A DNA stretch of 37,079 bases from contig VEOY01000096.1 in assembly GCA_012026685.1 (NCBI GenBank), positions 1 through 37,079 on the forward strand. Direction: 5' to 3'. Position numbers and translations under genes: made by a program. The notes under the pieces were generated by a model, which worked only from the letters and a program-made list of their open reading frames with translations, had not been told where the DNA came from and did not search any database. The DNA comes from Nitrospirota bacterium (GTDB lineage Bacteria > Nitrospirota > Thermodesulfovibrionia > Thermodesulfovibrionales > UBA6898). Shown in pieces: positions 29,032 to 37,051 of this stretch; position 1 is the first letter of the stretch, and each line of letters opens with the position of its first letter.

Positions 29032-29841
29032 ATGGATCTGATCTCTTCGAAGCCATGGGTCCTCTTCTGGGCTTTTGTCATGTGCTGCCACCTGTATCTG
29101 GATATTTCTCTTTACCGGCGCTGGAAAGGGTGGAAACGCGGCCTTGACGCCGCCTTTAGCCTGCGCGAGCTGAACGGCCCGGCAGTGAAGATCTGGCTCG
29201 GCGAGGTGTTTCTGCAAAGGCAGCTCCTTTCACTTTCCGTGGCGCGCTGGATCATTCATCAGTGCCTGTTCTGGGGGTTCATCTCCCTGACCTTCCTCTC
29301 CGTGTCAAAGTTCATTTTGCTCCTGCTGAGTCTGATATCCCTTGACGCAGGTCTCCATGCCTTCTTCTCGAAGGGCGCCGGCTATCCATACGTAAAGCTC
29401 TGGGGGGATTTTTTCGGCCTTATCCTGTTTGCGGGATGTGCCGGGGTCCTTGCGAGGCGTTTCATTGCCCGTCCTCTTCAGATCGTCCATGACCAGACAG
29501 ATACCTTCCTTTCCGTATATCTGCTGTTCATGACCGTGTCAGGGTTCATGCTCGAAGGCCTGCGTATGTCGGCATTCCCGGCCGCTCATGACAGCTATGC
29601 CTTTATCGGGGGCCTTTTCATGCCTTCCTCCGGCGGAATCGTCTCTGCGCCCGGCACATGGTATCTCTGGACATGGATCGTGCATGCTTTCAGCGGGGCG
29701 GCGATACTTATCTATCTGCCCCAGAGCAAGCTGATGCACAGCCTTCTTGCTCCGATCATCATAGCCCTGAACGCGGCGGAAGAGCACGGAAGAAAGGACT
29801 TATATTGGCCGAAGACAAAGCAGTACCGACCGACAAAATAG
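29032..29841 (+). CDS. HdrE/NarI-like membrane cytochrome b, copy 1
   Basis: A 269-residue integral membrane protein, start ATG 29032. Hydrophobic helices include residues 8-26, 78-105, 125-150 and 205-230. Histidines at helix ends (IIHQCLFWGF, RPLQIVHDQTD, WIVHAFSG) are candidates for heme b binding. Its position before the HdrD-like gene gives the HdrE-HdrD pairing: HdrE takes or donates electrons at the quinone/methanophenazine pool. The reading frame overlaps the HdrD-like gene by 37 bases, implying coupling. By homology alone it could also be a DsrM-type protein; context favours an Hdr-type role. Confidence 0.75.
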   Translation: MDLISSKPWVLFWAFVMCCHLYLDISLYRRWKGWKRGLDAAFSLRELNGPAVKIWLGEVFLQRQLLSLSVARWIIHQCLFWGFISLTFLSVSKFILLLLSLISLDAGLHAFFSKGAGYPYVKLWGDFFGLILFAGCAGVLARRFIARPLQIVHDQTDTFLSVYLLFMTVSGFMLEGLRMSAFPAAHDSYAFIGGLFMPSSGGIVSAPGTWYLWTWIVHAFSGAAILIYLPQSKLMHSLLAPIIIALNAAEEHGRKDLYWPKTKQYRPTK

Positions 29842-31064
29842 CAGCCGGGCTCACCCGGCGGCAGCTCATAGAGATCGATGCCTGCGCCCGCTGCGGAGAG
29901 TGCCTGGCCTGGTGCCCTGTCTATGCGCAGGACCCGCGGGAGAGCATCTGTTCCCGGGGCAAGCTCAGGTCCCTCAAAGGTCTCGTGAGATCCGGCCTCG
30001 ATGAAGCAGAGCAAAAAGAGTTTCTTGAAGGCTTGTATGAGTGTTCTGCCTGCGGGCAGTGCCATGTTGTCTGCCCGGTGCGCATCAATACCCACGAACT
30101 CTGGGAGCAGGCGAGGGAGTCCCTGGTCAAGGCCGGGATCCCGCAGCCTGAGCAGCAGATCAAACATCTTGCCGCGATCAGGGAGTTCAATAACGCGTAT
30201 GCAAAACCTCAGCAGGAGCGCGGCGCATGGGCGGAAAAGGCCTGGAAGGCCGGCCTGCTCAGGGAGCCGGTGAGGCTCTGGAAGGAACACAGGGCTTCTG
30301 TTCTTTATTTCGCCGGATGTACGGCAAGCTTCGACCCTGTCATGCAGGCGGTGGCTGTCCAGTCTGCGCGGCTTCTCCAGGAAGCGGGAATAGATTTTGC
30401 GATACTCGGACCGGATGAGCCCTGCTGTGCCAGCAAGCTGAGGCGCATGGGTGCCCCGGGGTTCGCTGATGAGGCGCGTAAGCGTGTTGATCTGTTCCGT
30501 GAACAGGGGATCGAAACGATCGTCGTCTCCTGTGCAGGTTGCTTCAAGGGACTTCATGCCGACTACCGGGGCATACTGTCGCCCTCCACAGAGGTCTTCC
30601 CTCTGACTGCGTATCTCGACAGGCTTATCGGCGAAGGGAGGCTGAGGCCCCGGGAGAAGGTTCCCCTGCGGGTGACCTATCATGACCCCTGCCACCTGGG
30701 ACGGCACAACCAGATCTACAGCGAACCGCGGAGTCTGCTCAATGCGATTCCCGGGATTGAGCTCGTGGAGATGCGGAGGCACGGACCTTTTTCTGCATGC
30801 TGCGGCATGGGGGGAGGCCTGAAGCTTGCCAAGCCGGAGATACAAAAAAAGATGTCAGCCGCGAGGGTCAAAGAGGCTGAGGACACAGGAGCAGAGGTGA
30901 TAATCACGCCCTGCCAGACGTGCCAAATAGGGCTGACCGTAGGCGTTGAGGCGATTTCCTCCCGCCTGAGGGTGTATCATATGAATGAGGTGCTCATTCG
31001 TTCGGTCTGCCCCGAGGTATGCAGAGAGCATATCGAGAAGGCCTTCGCTGCCGCGGAAGAATGA
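29805..31064 (+). CDS. HdrD-like Fe-S protein, copy 1
   Basis: The 419-residue protein starts at TTG 29805, chosen for the AAAGGA at 29792-29797; in-frame codons upstream are inside the membrane gene. The N-terminal part has two [4Fe-4S] motifs: CARCGECLAWCP and CSACGQCHVVCP. The C-terminal part has two CCG domains: GCTASFD ... CCAS ... CAGC, then DPCHLGRH ... ACCGMGGG ... CQTC. These bind the noncubane clusters that split disulfides in HdrB/HdrD. The first CCG site reads CCA rather than CCG. Substrate disulfide is not known; a CoM-containing one is inferred from the CoM genes downstream. Confidence 0.82.
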   Translation: MAEDKAVPTDKIAAGLTRRQLIEIDACARCGECLAWCPVYAQDPRESICSRGKLRSLKGLVRSGLDEAEQKEFLEGLYECSACGQCHVVCPVRINTHELWEQARESLVKAGIPQPEQQIKHLAAIREFNNAYAKPQQERGAWAEKAWKAGLLREPVRLWKEHRASVLYFAGCTASFDPVMQAVAVQSARLLQEAGIDFAILGPDEPCCASKLRRMGAPGFADEARKRVDLFREQGIETIVVSCAGCFKGLHADYRGILSPSTEVFPLTAYLDRLIGEGRLRPREKVPLRVTYHDPCHLGRHNQIYSEPRSLLNAIPGIELVEMRRHGPFSACCGMGGGLKLAKPEIQKKMSAARVKEAEDTGAEVIITPCQTCQIGLTVGVEAISSRLRVYHMNEVLIRSVCPEVCREHIEKAFAAAEE

Positions 31065-31100
31065 CCGGTCATCCGTAAAGGGACCGGTATAGGAAAATCT

Positions 31101-31778
31101 ATGGGACTTGTTCTTTCTTTGGGCTTTTACGCCGCGTTCCTTTTCTTCGTTGCGGGGTATCTTGCCAGGATGCTGGGCTGGGCACGATACGCGTCTCCGC
31201 AGGCGGTGCCGGAAGGGAAGCTCTCCCTGTACGTGTGCCTGAGCGCATTGGCGGACATCCTGCTGCTCAGGAGACTGCTCAGGGTGAACGACGTTCTCTG
31301 GGTGGGAGAGTGGGTCTTTCATGCGTCGCTGCTCGTCCTGTTCCTCAGTCATCTGAAGTACATCCTCGACCCGGTACCGGCGGTCATTGCTTCGATGGAG
31401 ATCCCCGCACGCGTTGCGGCCTGGCTCCTGCCGGCTTCCCTGCTGTATATCGGCATCATGAAGGTCATCATCGAAAAGAAAGCGTATGTGTCGAGCTACA
31501 ATTTCATGCTCCTCGGACTCATCATGGCCTCGGGCGCGAGCGGTCTTGTCATGAAATATTCCCTGCGGGCAGATCTCGCGGACGTCAAGCATTTCACCAT
31601 GGGGCTCATGATCTTTCATCCCGGCACTCCCCCCGGGAGTCCGGTCTTCCTGGTCCATTTTGTTGTCTTTCTCGTTCTCCTTGCGTGTCTGCCGACGCAT
31701 GTCTTCGCTGCGCCGCTTACCATGCTCGAAGCCCGTCAGCGGGAAGAAGAACTTCCGCATCTGATGCATGAAAAATAG
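31101..31778 (+). CDS. HdrE/NarI-like membrane cytochrome b, copy 2
   Basis: A 225-residue protein with about five membrane helices (around 5-22, 40-58, 65-88, 100-125 and 180-205). His residues in WVFHASLLVLFLSHLKY and FLVHFVVF are likely heme b ligands, arranged like NarI and HdrE. This copy is closer in size to classical HdrE/NarI than copy 1. It overlaps the next HdrD-like gene by 11 bases. The pair follows copy 1 at a 36-base gap. Confidence 0.82.
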   Translation: MGLVLSLGFYAAFLFFVAGYLARMLGWARYASPQAVPEGKLSLYVCLSALADILLLRRLLRVNDVLWVGEWVFHASLLVLFLSHLKYILDPVPAVIASMEIPARVAAWLLPASLLYIGIMKVIIEKKAYVSSYNFMLLGLIMASGASGLVMKYSLRADLADVKHFTMGLMIFHPGTPPGSPVFLVHFVVFLVLLACLPTHVFAAPLTMLEARQREEELPHLMHEK

Positions 31779-32979
31779 CGACTCCTTCATAAAGGGACTC
31801 ACCCCATCCCAGCGGATAGAGATAGACGCGTGCACCCAGTGCGGCGAATGCCTGGGCTGCTGTCCTGTCCAGCAGGTAACGCAGAACCCTGCTATCTCGC
31901 CGCCGGAGAAGATCAGGATGTTCAGGGAGTTCATCAAGGCGACCGACAGCCTGAAGGCGAAACTCCTCGGCGCAGACGAGATCGACAGGAAACTCCTCGA
32001 GGACTTTACCCGGGCAATCTTTGAATGCACCACCTGCGGTGCATGCGGCCGGAGTTGCGCTGTGGGGATCCATACCCAGAGGCTCTGGCCGATGCTCCGG
32101 AAAGAGATGGTGCGTCGGGGGCTCGGCCCCATAGGCCCGCAGAAAGAGATGCCTGCAGTGATACGAAAGACCGGCAATCCCTATAATAAACCCGCAGATG
32201 AGCGCTACAGCCCCTGGTTTCCTGAAGGCATAGCGGTTGCTGAAAAAGCGTCAATAGCGTACTATGCCGGCTGCACCGGCGCCTACGAGGCCCAGCCGAT
32301 GGTGAAGGGAGATGTGCTGGTCCTGCATGCCATTGGTGATCCCTTCACCATGCTGCCCCCTGAGGAAGAGGTCTGCTGCGGCTTCCCCCTGTTCATCACC
32401 GGACAGCATGATATGCTGGAAGATCTCGTCAAACGACTGGTTGAGTCCTATCGGGCGAGAGACGTCAGGACCCTCGTCTGCTCCTGCCCCTGCTGCGTGA
32501 ATATCATGGCCAGGGACTGGCCGGTCTATTACGGAAAGGAACTCCCCTTCAGGATACGGCATATTACCCAGGTCGTCTCCGATGCTTTTGCAGCAGGCAG
32601 ACTGAAGATCGAACAGGAACTGAAGGAGAGGCTCATCTATCATGATCCCTGCTATCTCAGCAGGGGCGTGGGCATCACGGAGGAGCCGAGGAGCGTGCTG
32701 AGGAGCATACCCGGCATCGAACTGCTCGAGTTCGACAGCAACAGGCTTGAGTCGCGGTGTTGCGGCGCGGGAGGAGCAGCGCGGAAGGTATTCCATGAAA
32801 ATGCCACTGCCATGGGCCGCATGACCATAGACGAGGCTGTCCGGAAAAAGGCGGACAAGCTGGTCCTGAGCTGCCCTGCCTGCTACGGAAAAGTGAATGA
32901 GGCGATGCAGGATCATGATAGAAAGGTCCCGATTGTTGATATCATGGAATTGGTAGCGAGCCTGCTCGGGAAAGGGTAG
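31768..32979 (+). CDS. HdrD-like Fe-S protein, copy 2
   Basis: The 403-residue product has two [4Fe-4S] motifs: CTQCGECLGCCP and CTTCGACGRSC (one Cys spacing slightly altered). Two full CCG domains follow: GCTGAYE ... EEEVCCGFPL ... CSCPCC and DPCYLSRG ... RCCGAGG ... CPACYGK. These are the noncubane sites used for disulfide reduction. It is diverged from copy 1, so the two pairs probably handle different disulfides or redox directions. ATG 31768 lies inside the HdrE stop region. Confidence 0.85.
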   Translation: MKNSDSFIKGLTPSQRIEIDACTQCGECLGCCPVQQVTQNPAISPPEKIRMFREFIKATDSLKAKLLGADEIDRKLLEDFTRAIFECTTCGACGRSCAVGIHTQRLWPMLRKEMVRRGLGPIGPQKEMPAVIRKTGNPYNKPADERYSPWFPEGIAVAEKASIAYYAGCTGAYEAQPMVKGDVLVLHAIGDPFTMLPPEEEVCCGFPLFITGQHDMLEDLVKRLVESYRARDVRTLVCSCPCCVNIMARDWPVYYGKELPFRIRHITQVVSDAFAAGRLKIEQELKERLIYHDPCYLSRGVGITEEPRSVLRSIPGIELLEFDSNRLESRCCGAGGAARKVFHENATAMGRMTIDEAVRKKADKLVLSCPACYGKVNEAMQDHDRKVPIVDIMELVASLLGKG

Positions 32980-33023
32980 CCTGAAATTCTGTCTGCCCAT
33001 TGAATTTGGTATCCTTGTCGTTT

Positions 33024-33058
33024 GTCTGTTATTCCGGCTTGTCCGGAATCTGTCAGAC
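33024..33058. repeat. REP-like hairpin in the gap before the cysteate synthase gene
   Basis: ATTCCGG (33031-33037) pairs with CCGGAAT (33043-33049), flanked by GTCTG (33024-33028) and CAGAC (33054-33058). The core resembles the hairpin at 238-258, and a transposase of the RAYT type begins at the window end, so these may be REP elements. The whole 32980-33174 gap has no gene. Confidence 0.5.
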
Positions 33059-33174
33059 AGGTTTAAGGAAGATTCCGGGACACGCTTCACAATCGGTAAC
33101 GGCAGCCTTTTGTGAGCAACGTAATTTATGGGCGGACACGAATTATTCGATGCATGAATAGAGAGGGATGAGCC

Positions 33175-34431
33175 ATGAGCCATTTTTCGATCATCTGCAG
33201 GAAATGCGGCAAAGAACTGCCGAACACGTATTGCGCCTTCTGCGAGCACTGCGCGAACTCCCTTCTCATAACGAGTTACCGGGACCCGTTCCGGGATGAC
33301 TGCGGCAAGGGCATATGGAAATTCAACTGGCTTCCGGTGCATACGCCGGCCTTTGATCAGCCCGGCACGGTCGTTTACCGGTCCCAGTGGCTTGCACGTC
33401 ATCTTGATATGACCGATCTGTATATCGCGTTCAACGGCTACTGGCCGGAGAGGGGAGCATTTCTTGAGGCCTGTACGTTCAAGGAATTCGAGGCTGCGAT
33501 CGTGCTCCAGAACGCTGTAGAGAACGGTGTCGAAGGTCTGATCGTGGCATCGGCAGGGAATACAGCCCGCGCCTTTGCCCACCTCTCGATCGTTGCCGGG
33601 TTCCCGGTCATTATCGTGGTGCCGCGGATGTGCCTGATGGAGATGTGGTACCTGGAGAGCTCTTCCATGGTCCCCACGCTTGCGGTGGGAGACGGGGATT
33701 ACTCCGATTCCATCGACGTTGCCCGGAGGATCGCTGCCGTGTCCGGTTTTCCCTTTGAGGGCGGCGTAAAGAACATTGCCAAGCGTGACGGCCTCGGTTC
33801 GACGATCCTTGAAGCGGTGTCCGTCATGGGAAGACTGCCTGATCACTACGTTCAGGCCGTAGGCAGCGGTACGGGAGGCATCGGAGTGTGGGAGATGTCG
33901 GAAAGGTTTTTGCGCGACGGACGGTTCGGAACCGCGCTGCCGAAACTTCACCTCGCGCAGAACCTGCCGTTTGCGCCCATGGTCAAGGCGTGGGAAAAAA
34001 GGAGCAGGGAGCTTTTCGAGGAGGACCTGCGGCCAGAACTCATCGGTCAGATATCGACCCGTGTGCTCTCGACCAGATATCCTGCTTATTCCGTGCAGGG
34101 AGGCGTGTTTGATGCCATGCAGGCAGCCGGAGGAAGCATGTACGGCGTGACGAACAGAGAGGTATTTGAATCGATGGAGCTTTTCAGCAATCTGGAGGGC
34201 GTTGATATTGTGCCCGCAGCCGGCGTTGCGGTCGCTGCACTGAAACAGGCCCTTGAAAAAAAGACCATTCAGAAAGGTGATAGTGTTCTGCTCAATATCA
34301 CCGGCGGCGGCGAGGTGATGCTGGGCAGGGAAAAGAAGACATACAATGTGGAGCCGGCCTTTGTGTCAAAGAAGATCACGGACAAGGAGATCGAGGACCT
34401 GATATGTACAGCCCTGAAGAAGAGCTCATAA
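33175..34431 (+). CDS. Cysteate synthase (PLP, threonine-synthase-like)
   Basis: A 418-residue fold-type-II PLP enzyme. Lys103 in the TFKEFEA segment after GYWPERGA is the Schiff-base lysine. VASAGNTARAFAH binds phosphate, VGSGTGGIGVWE follows, then PKLHLAQNLPFAPM, MYGVTNREVFES and LLNITGGG, all matching archaeal cysteate synthase rather than ordinary threonine synthase. The reaction is O-phosphoserine + sulfite to L-cysteate, the first committed step of the Methanosarcina CoM pathway. A zinc-ribbon-like N-terminus reads CRKCGKELPNTYCAFCEHC. It overlaps the ComDE-like gene by 28 bases. Cysteate for sulfonolipid synthesis is an alternative, but the downstream decarboxylase argues for CoM. Confidence 0.85.
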   Translation: MSHFSIICRKCGKELPNTYCAFCEHCANSLLITSYRDPFRDDCGKGIWKFNWLPVHTPAFDQPGTVVYRSQWLARHLDMTDLYIAFNGYWPERGAFLEACTFKEFEAAIVLQNAVENGVEGLIVASAGNTARAFAHLSIVAGFPVIIVVPRMCLMEMWYLESSSMVPTLAVGDGDYSDSIDVARRIAAVSGFPFEGGVKNIAKRDGLGSTILEAVSVMGRLPDHYVQAVGSGTGGIGVWEMSERFLRDGRFGTALPKLHLAQNLPFAPMVKAWEKRSRELFEEDLRPELIGQISTRVLSTRYPAYSVQGGVFDAMQAAGGSMYGVTNREVFESMELFSNLEGVDIVPAAGVAVAALKQALEKKTIQKGDSVLLNITGGGEVMLGREKKTYNVEPAFVSKKITDKEIEDLICTALKKSS

Positions 34432-35531
34432 CCATACTGAAGAAGTCGTCGGTGGACTTTGCGGCTTCTCTGCCGTGCGAGAAGATCAAGACGCTGCTTG
34501 AAATGGTCGAAGAGCAGTTCTTTCATGTCCCGCTCACGCGGGAGGAAGAGGGTGTCGGCATCTGTGCGGGCGCTGCACTGGCAGGCAGGCGTCCTGCGAT
34601 GTTCGTCCAGAGCTCCGGTATCGGGAACATGCTGAACGCCCTTCTTTCACTGACGCAGTTCTATGAACTTCCGCTCGCGATCTTCGTAAGCCAGAGGGGG
34701 ATCTATAAGGAGAAGATCGCCGCCCAGTTCCCGATGGGACAACGCTTGCCCGCTATTCTGAGCGGGGCCGGGGTTCCCTGCTCAAGCATCAGCTCGCGGG
34801 ACGATCTTATTGTTGTTGCGCAGAACCTGCCCCGGGTGTATGAAGGGAACCAGGTGCATGCGTTTCTGCTGAACCCGGCGATCTGGGAAGGATCAACAGC
34901 GCTGCGCGAGCGGGCGCTTGACCAGAGGCCGGTTGCCTGTGTGATCCCTGACCAGAGAAGGGAGGCGTCTCCTCCGGCCCTTACCCGGTATGAGATCATC
35001 GAAGCGGTCGCGCCGTGTCTTGCCGGCAAGCTTGTGGTGAGCAATCTGGGCTGGCCGTCAAAGGAACTCTATGCGATCAGGCATCAAAGTTCTAATTTCT
35101 ACATGCTCGGCAGCATGGGCATGGTATCTCCGATAGGGCTGGGCATCAGCCTTTCCTGTAAGAAGGACGTGGTCGTTATCGACGGCGACGGAAGCCTGCT
35201 CATGAACCCCGGCATTCTTGCCACAGCCGCACACTTTGCGCCTGGGAACCTTACGATTCTCGCCATAGACAACAGCTCGTACGGCTCGACAGGGAGCCAG
35301 GAGACCCTGACCGGCTCCTGCGTTGACCTGGAGCTTGTTGCGCGGGGGTTCGGCATAGGCAATACCGCAAAGGTATCCACGCAGGAAGAACTTGCCGCGG
35401 CCATGGGGTCAGTCAGTAAGGGGCTGAAGTTCATCCATGCGCTTGCCGTTCCCGGCAACAGGGACGTCCCGAACATCCCTGTTGACCATATCACGGTCAG
35501 AAACCAGGTCATCGATTTTCTGAAGGAATAG
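34404..35531 (+). CDS. Fused sulfopyruvate decarboxylase ComDE
   Basis: The 375-residue protein fuses the ComD-like Pyr domain (about 1-170, with the catalytic Glu in LTREEEGVGICAGAALAG) and the ComE-like TPP/Mg domain (about 190-375). The latter has IDGDGSLLMNPG near 260 and DNSSYGSTGSQ near 290, the GDG-x(n)-N motif. It decarboxylates sulfopyruvate to sulfoacetaldehyde in CoM synthesis. Phosphonopyruvate decarboxylases are relatives and cannot be excluded from sequence alone. The overlap with cysteate synthase makes the CoM reading strongest. The transaminase (cysteate to sulfopyruvate) and the final thiol-forming step are not in the window. Confidence 0.85.
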   Translation: MYSPEEELITILKKSSVDFAASLPCEKIKTLLEMVEEQFFHVPLTREEEGVGICAGAALAGRRPAMFVQSSGIGNMLNALLSLTQFYELPLAIFVSQRGIYKEKIAAQFPMGQRLPAILSGAGVPCSSISSRDDLIVVAQNLPRVYEGNQVHAFLLNPAIWEGSTALRERALDQRPVACVIPDQRREASPPALTRYEIIEAVAPCLAGKLVVSNLGWPSKELYAIRHQSSNFYMLGSMGMVSPIGLGISLSCKKDVVVIDGDGSLLMNPGILATAAHFAPGNLTILAIDNSSYGSTGSQETLTGSCVDLELVARGFGIGNTAKVSTQEELAAAMGSVSKGLKFIHALAVPGNRDVPNIPVDHITVRNQVIDFLKE

Positions 35532-35544
35532 AGAGGCAAAGAGC

Positions 35545-36540
35545 ATGACCTATGACGACAACGGCAACATGAAAACTGTCACCAACACCTGCGGGACAAC
35601 TACCTATACCTGGGATGCACGGGATCGGCTGACAGCGATCAACGGCTTTACCCCTACCTGTTTCTCTCTTACTGCCTCGTTCAAGTACGATGCATTAGGC
35701 AGGAGATATGAAAAGACCATCAATGGGGTGACAACGCAGTATGTTTATGATGGAATGGATATCATTCAAGAGAAGCAGAACGGTACAGTGACGGCAAACT
35801 ACATCAGATCGCTGAACATCGATGAGCCCCTTGTCCGGATCAAGGCAGACGAGACAATCAGGCATTATAAGACGGATGGATTGGGTAGCGTCATTCAGCT
35901 TGTGGACGACACAGGGGTTGTGCAGACAACATATACCTATGACCCATTCGGAAATGTGACCGTAAGCGGCGAAGTTTCGGATAACCCATTCCAGTACACC
36001 GGCAGAGAGAACGATGGCACGGGGTTGTATTATTATCGTTTCAGGTATTACTCGCCTGAATTGCAGCGGTTTATAAGCGAGGATCCAATTGGATTGGCAG
36101 GTGGTGATGTAAATTACGTTGCTTATGTCGGAAATAATCCGGTGAACCTGGTGGACCCGTTAGGATTGGAGTGGGTCAATCCAGTTTCTTATTGGCGAAA
36201 CCTCTATCGTTATGCGAGAGAGAACCGAACATGGGGGCACCAGCAGTATCCAGGTGAGGAAAATTCGTCCATGAGGCACTGCGTAGTGAGTTGCATGGTA
36301 GCCTCTAATTTTGGCACTGCTGGGGCGCGTGCAGCAGGCGTCGGTAACGAAGTCCAGGGTTTAGTTCTGCATGATATCCCTGATATTAGGGGCAGAATTT
36401 CCGGCGAAAGGCCATGGGCATTTCAGTGGCAGGACTTGAAGGATAACGAGCGAGGGTTCCAAGCTGCTAAAAAGAATTGTAGCAATATGTCCGAGAGCGA
36501 TACACGGCAGTCTTGTATCCAAAGATGTCAGGGGCAATAG
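35545..36540 (+). CDS. Rhs/YD-repeat tip with C-terminal toxin-like domain (5' truncated)
   Basis: The 331-residue frame opens directly in YD repeats (MTYDDNGNMKTVTN, YTWDARDRLTAI). It reaches the Rhs core end, YYYRFRYYSPELQRFISEDPIGLAGGDVNYVAYVGNNPVNLVDPLGLEW. The last 125 residues are unrelated to the core and contain RHCVVSCMVASN and LKDNERGFQAAKK, the usual place for a polymorphic toxin domain. I cannot name it. A full Rhs protein would be over 1000 residues, so this is a C-terminal fragment. It starts 13 bases after ComDE with GAGAGG upstream, so it is expressed from the operon if at all. Base composition is less GC-rich than the operon, suggesting transfer. Confidence 0.8.
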   Translation: MTYDDNGNMKTVTNTCGTTTYTWDARDRLTAINGFTPTCFSLTASFKYDALGRRYEKTINGVTTQYVYDGMDIIQEKQNGTVTANYIRSLNIDEPLVRIKADETIRHYKTDGLGSVIQLVDDTGVVQTTYTYDPFGNVTVSGEVSDNPFQYTGRENDGTGLYYYRFRYYSPELQRFISEDPIGLAGGDVNYVAYVGNNPVNLVDPLGLEWVNPVSYWRNLYRYARENRTWGHQQYPGEENSSMRHCVVSCMVASNFGTAGARAAGVGNEVQGLVLHDIPDIRGRISGERPWAFQWQDLKDNERGFQAAKKNCSNMSESDTRQSCIQRCQGQ

Positions 36541-36542
36541 AA

Positions 36543-36920
36543 GTGAAAAGAATCAAGGCCCCCTTACTCATCGCGCTCTGTATTGCTTTAATGAGTTCAT
36601 TGCTTGCCTGTAATGCGCCGACTGCTCAGAGAATTGCATCAGATTTCAAGGAAGTCTTTTCAAAAGAAGCAGATCATGGTCTAACCCCTGTGATTACATC
36701 TTCTGGACCGGGGGAAGGCGATTCAGACAATGTTTACGAACATATTAAGTTTGATGTCACTGTGTCTTCGGACGTTGCCATGTCAACGGGCTGGTTCGCT
36801 GGTCGTTCACTGAAGCGAGGTCAAAAACTAACTGGTGGCGAAGTAGTTATGCTCTACCAGAAAGACAAGTCTTCTCAGTGGAAACTGAGCAGCTACGAAT
36901 TGAAGCGTCTGCCGCAATAG
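36543..36920 (+). CDS. Small lipoprotein, possible immunity partner
   Basis: The start is GTG 36543, two bases after the Rhs stop, with CAGGGG upstream. The product (125 residues) has a signal peptide APLLIALCIALMSSLLAC with a lipobox Cys at residue 23. The mature part (about 100 residues) is polar with SGPGEGDSDNVYEHIKFDVTVSS and no known motif. Genes directly after Rhs toxin tips usually encode immunity proteins, so that role is inferred. A periplasmic lipoprotein would suit a toxin acting in the periplasm or envelope. Confidence 0.6.
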   Translation: MKRIKAPLLIALCIALMSSLLACNAPTAQRIASDFKEVFSKEADHGLTPVITSSGPGEGDSDNVYEHIKFDVTVSSDVAMSTGWFAGRSLKRGQKLTGGEVVMLYQKDKSSQWKLSSYELKRLPQ

Positions 36921-37017
36921 CTTTCACTTCCCCGCCGCCTTCAGGAACGTATCAATCGTCTTAAGGAGGGTCTTTTGCCGTCACGTTGGGGACGTTGTTT
37001 CTAAAGGAGTAATTAAC

Positions 37018-37046
37018 TTGACAAGTGAGTGACAGTTCGATAAAAT
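37018..37046 (+). promoter_or_regulatory. Sigma-70 promoter of the transposase gene
   Basis: TTGACA (37018-37023) and TAAAAT (37041-37046) are 17 bases apart, six bases before the ATG at 37052. A dyad-like ACGTTGGGGACGT lies upstream around 36982. Confidence 0.7.
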
Positions 37047-37051
37047 TTGCC

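Noticed and set aside
32251-33951. Long minus-strand open frame opposite HdrD copy 2 and cysteate synthase
   Set aside because: It crosses an intergenic gap and two well-supported plus-strand genes; composition is typical of an antisense shadow.
33175-34431. Ordinary threonine synthase
   Set aside because: The motifs (GYWPERGA, PKLHLAQNLPFAPM, MYGVTNREVFES) and overlap with ComDE fit cysteate synthase better.
20997-35531. Archaeal contamination or methanogen contig
   Set aside because: The flanking genes (infC, csp, perR, sigma-54 regulators) and the -24/-12 promoters inside the same contig are bacterial, and base composition shows no obvious break at 21 kb.
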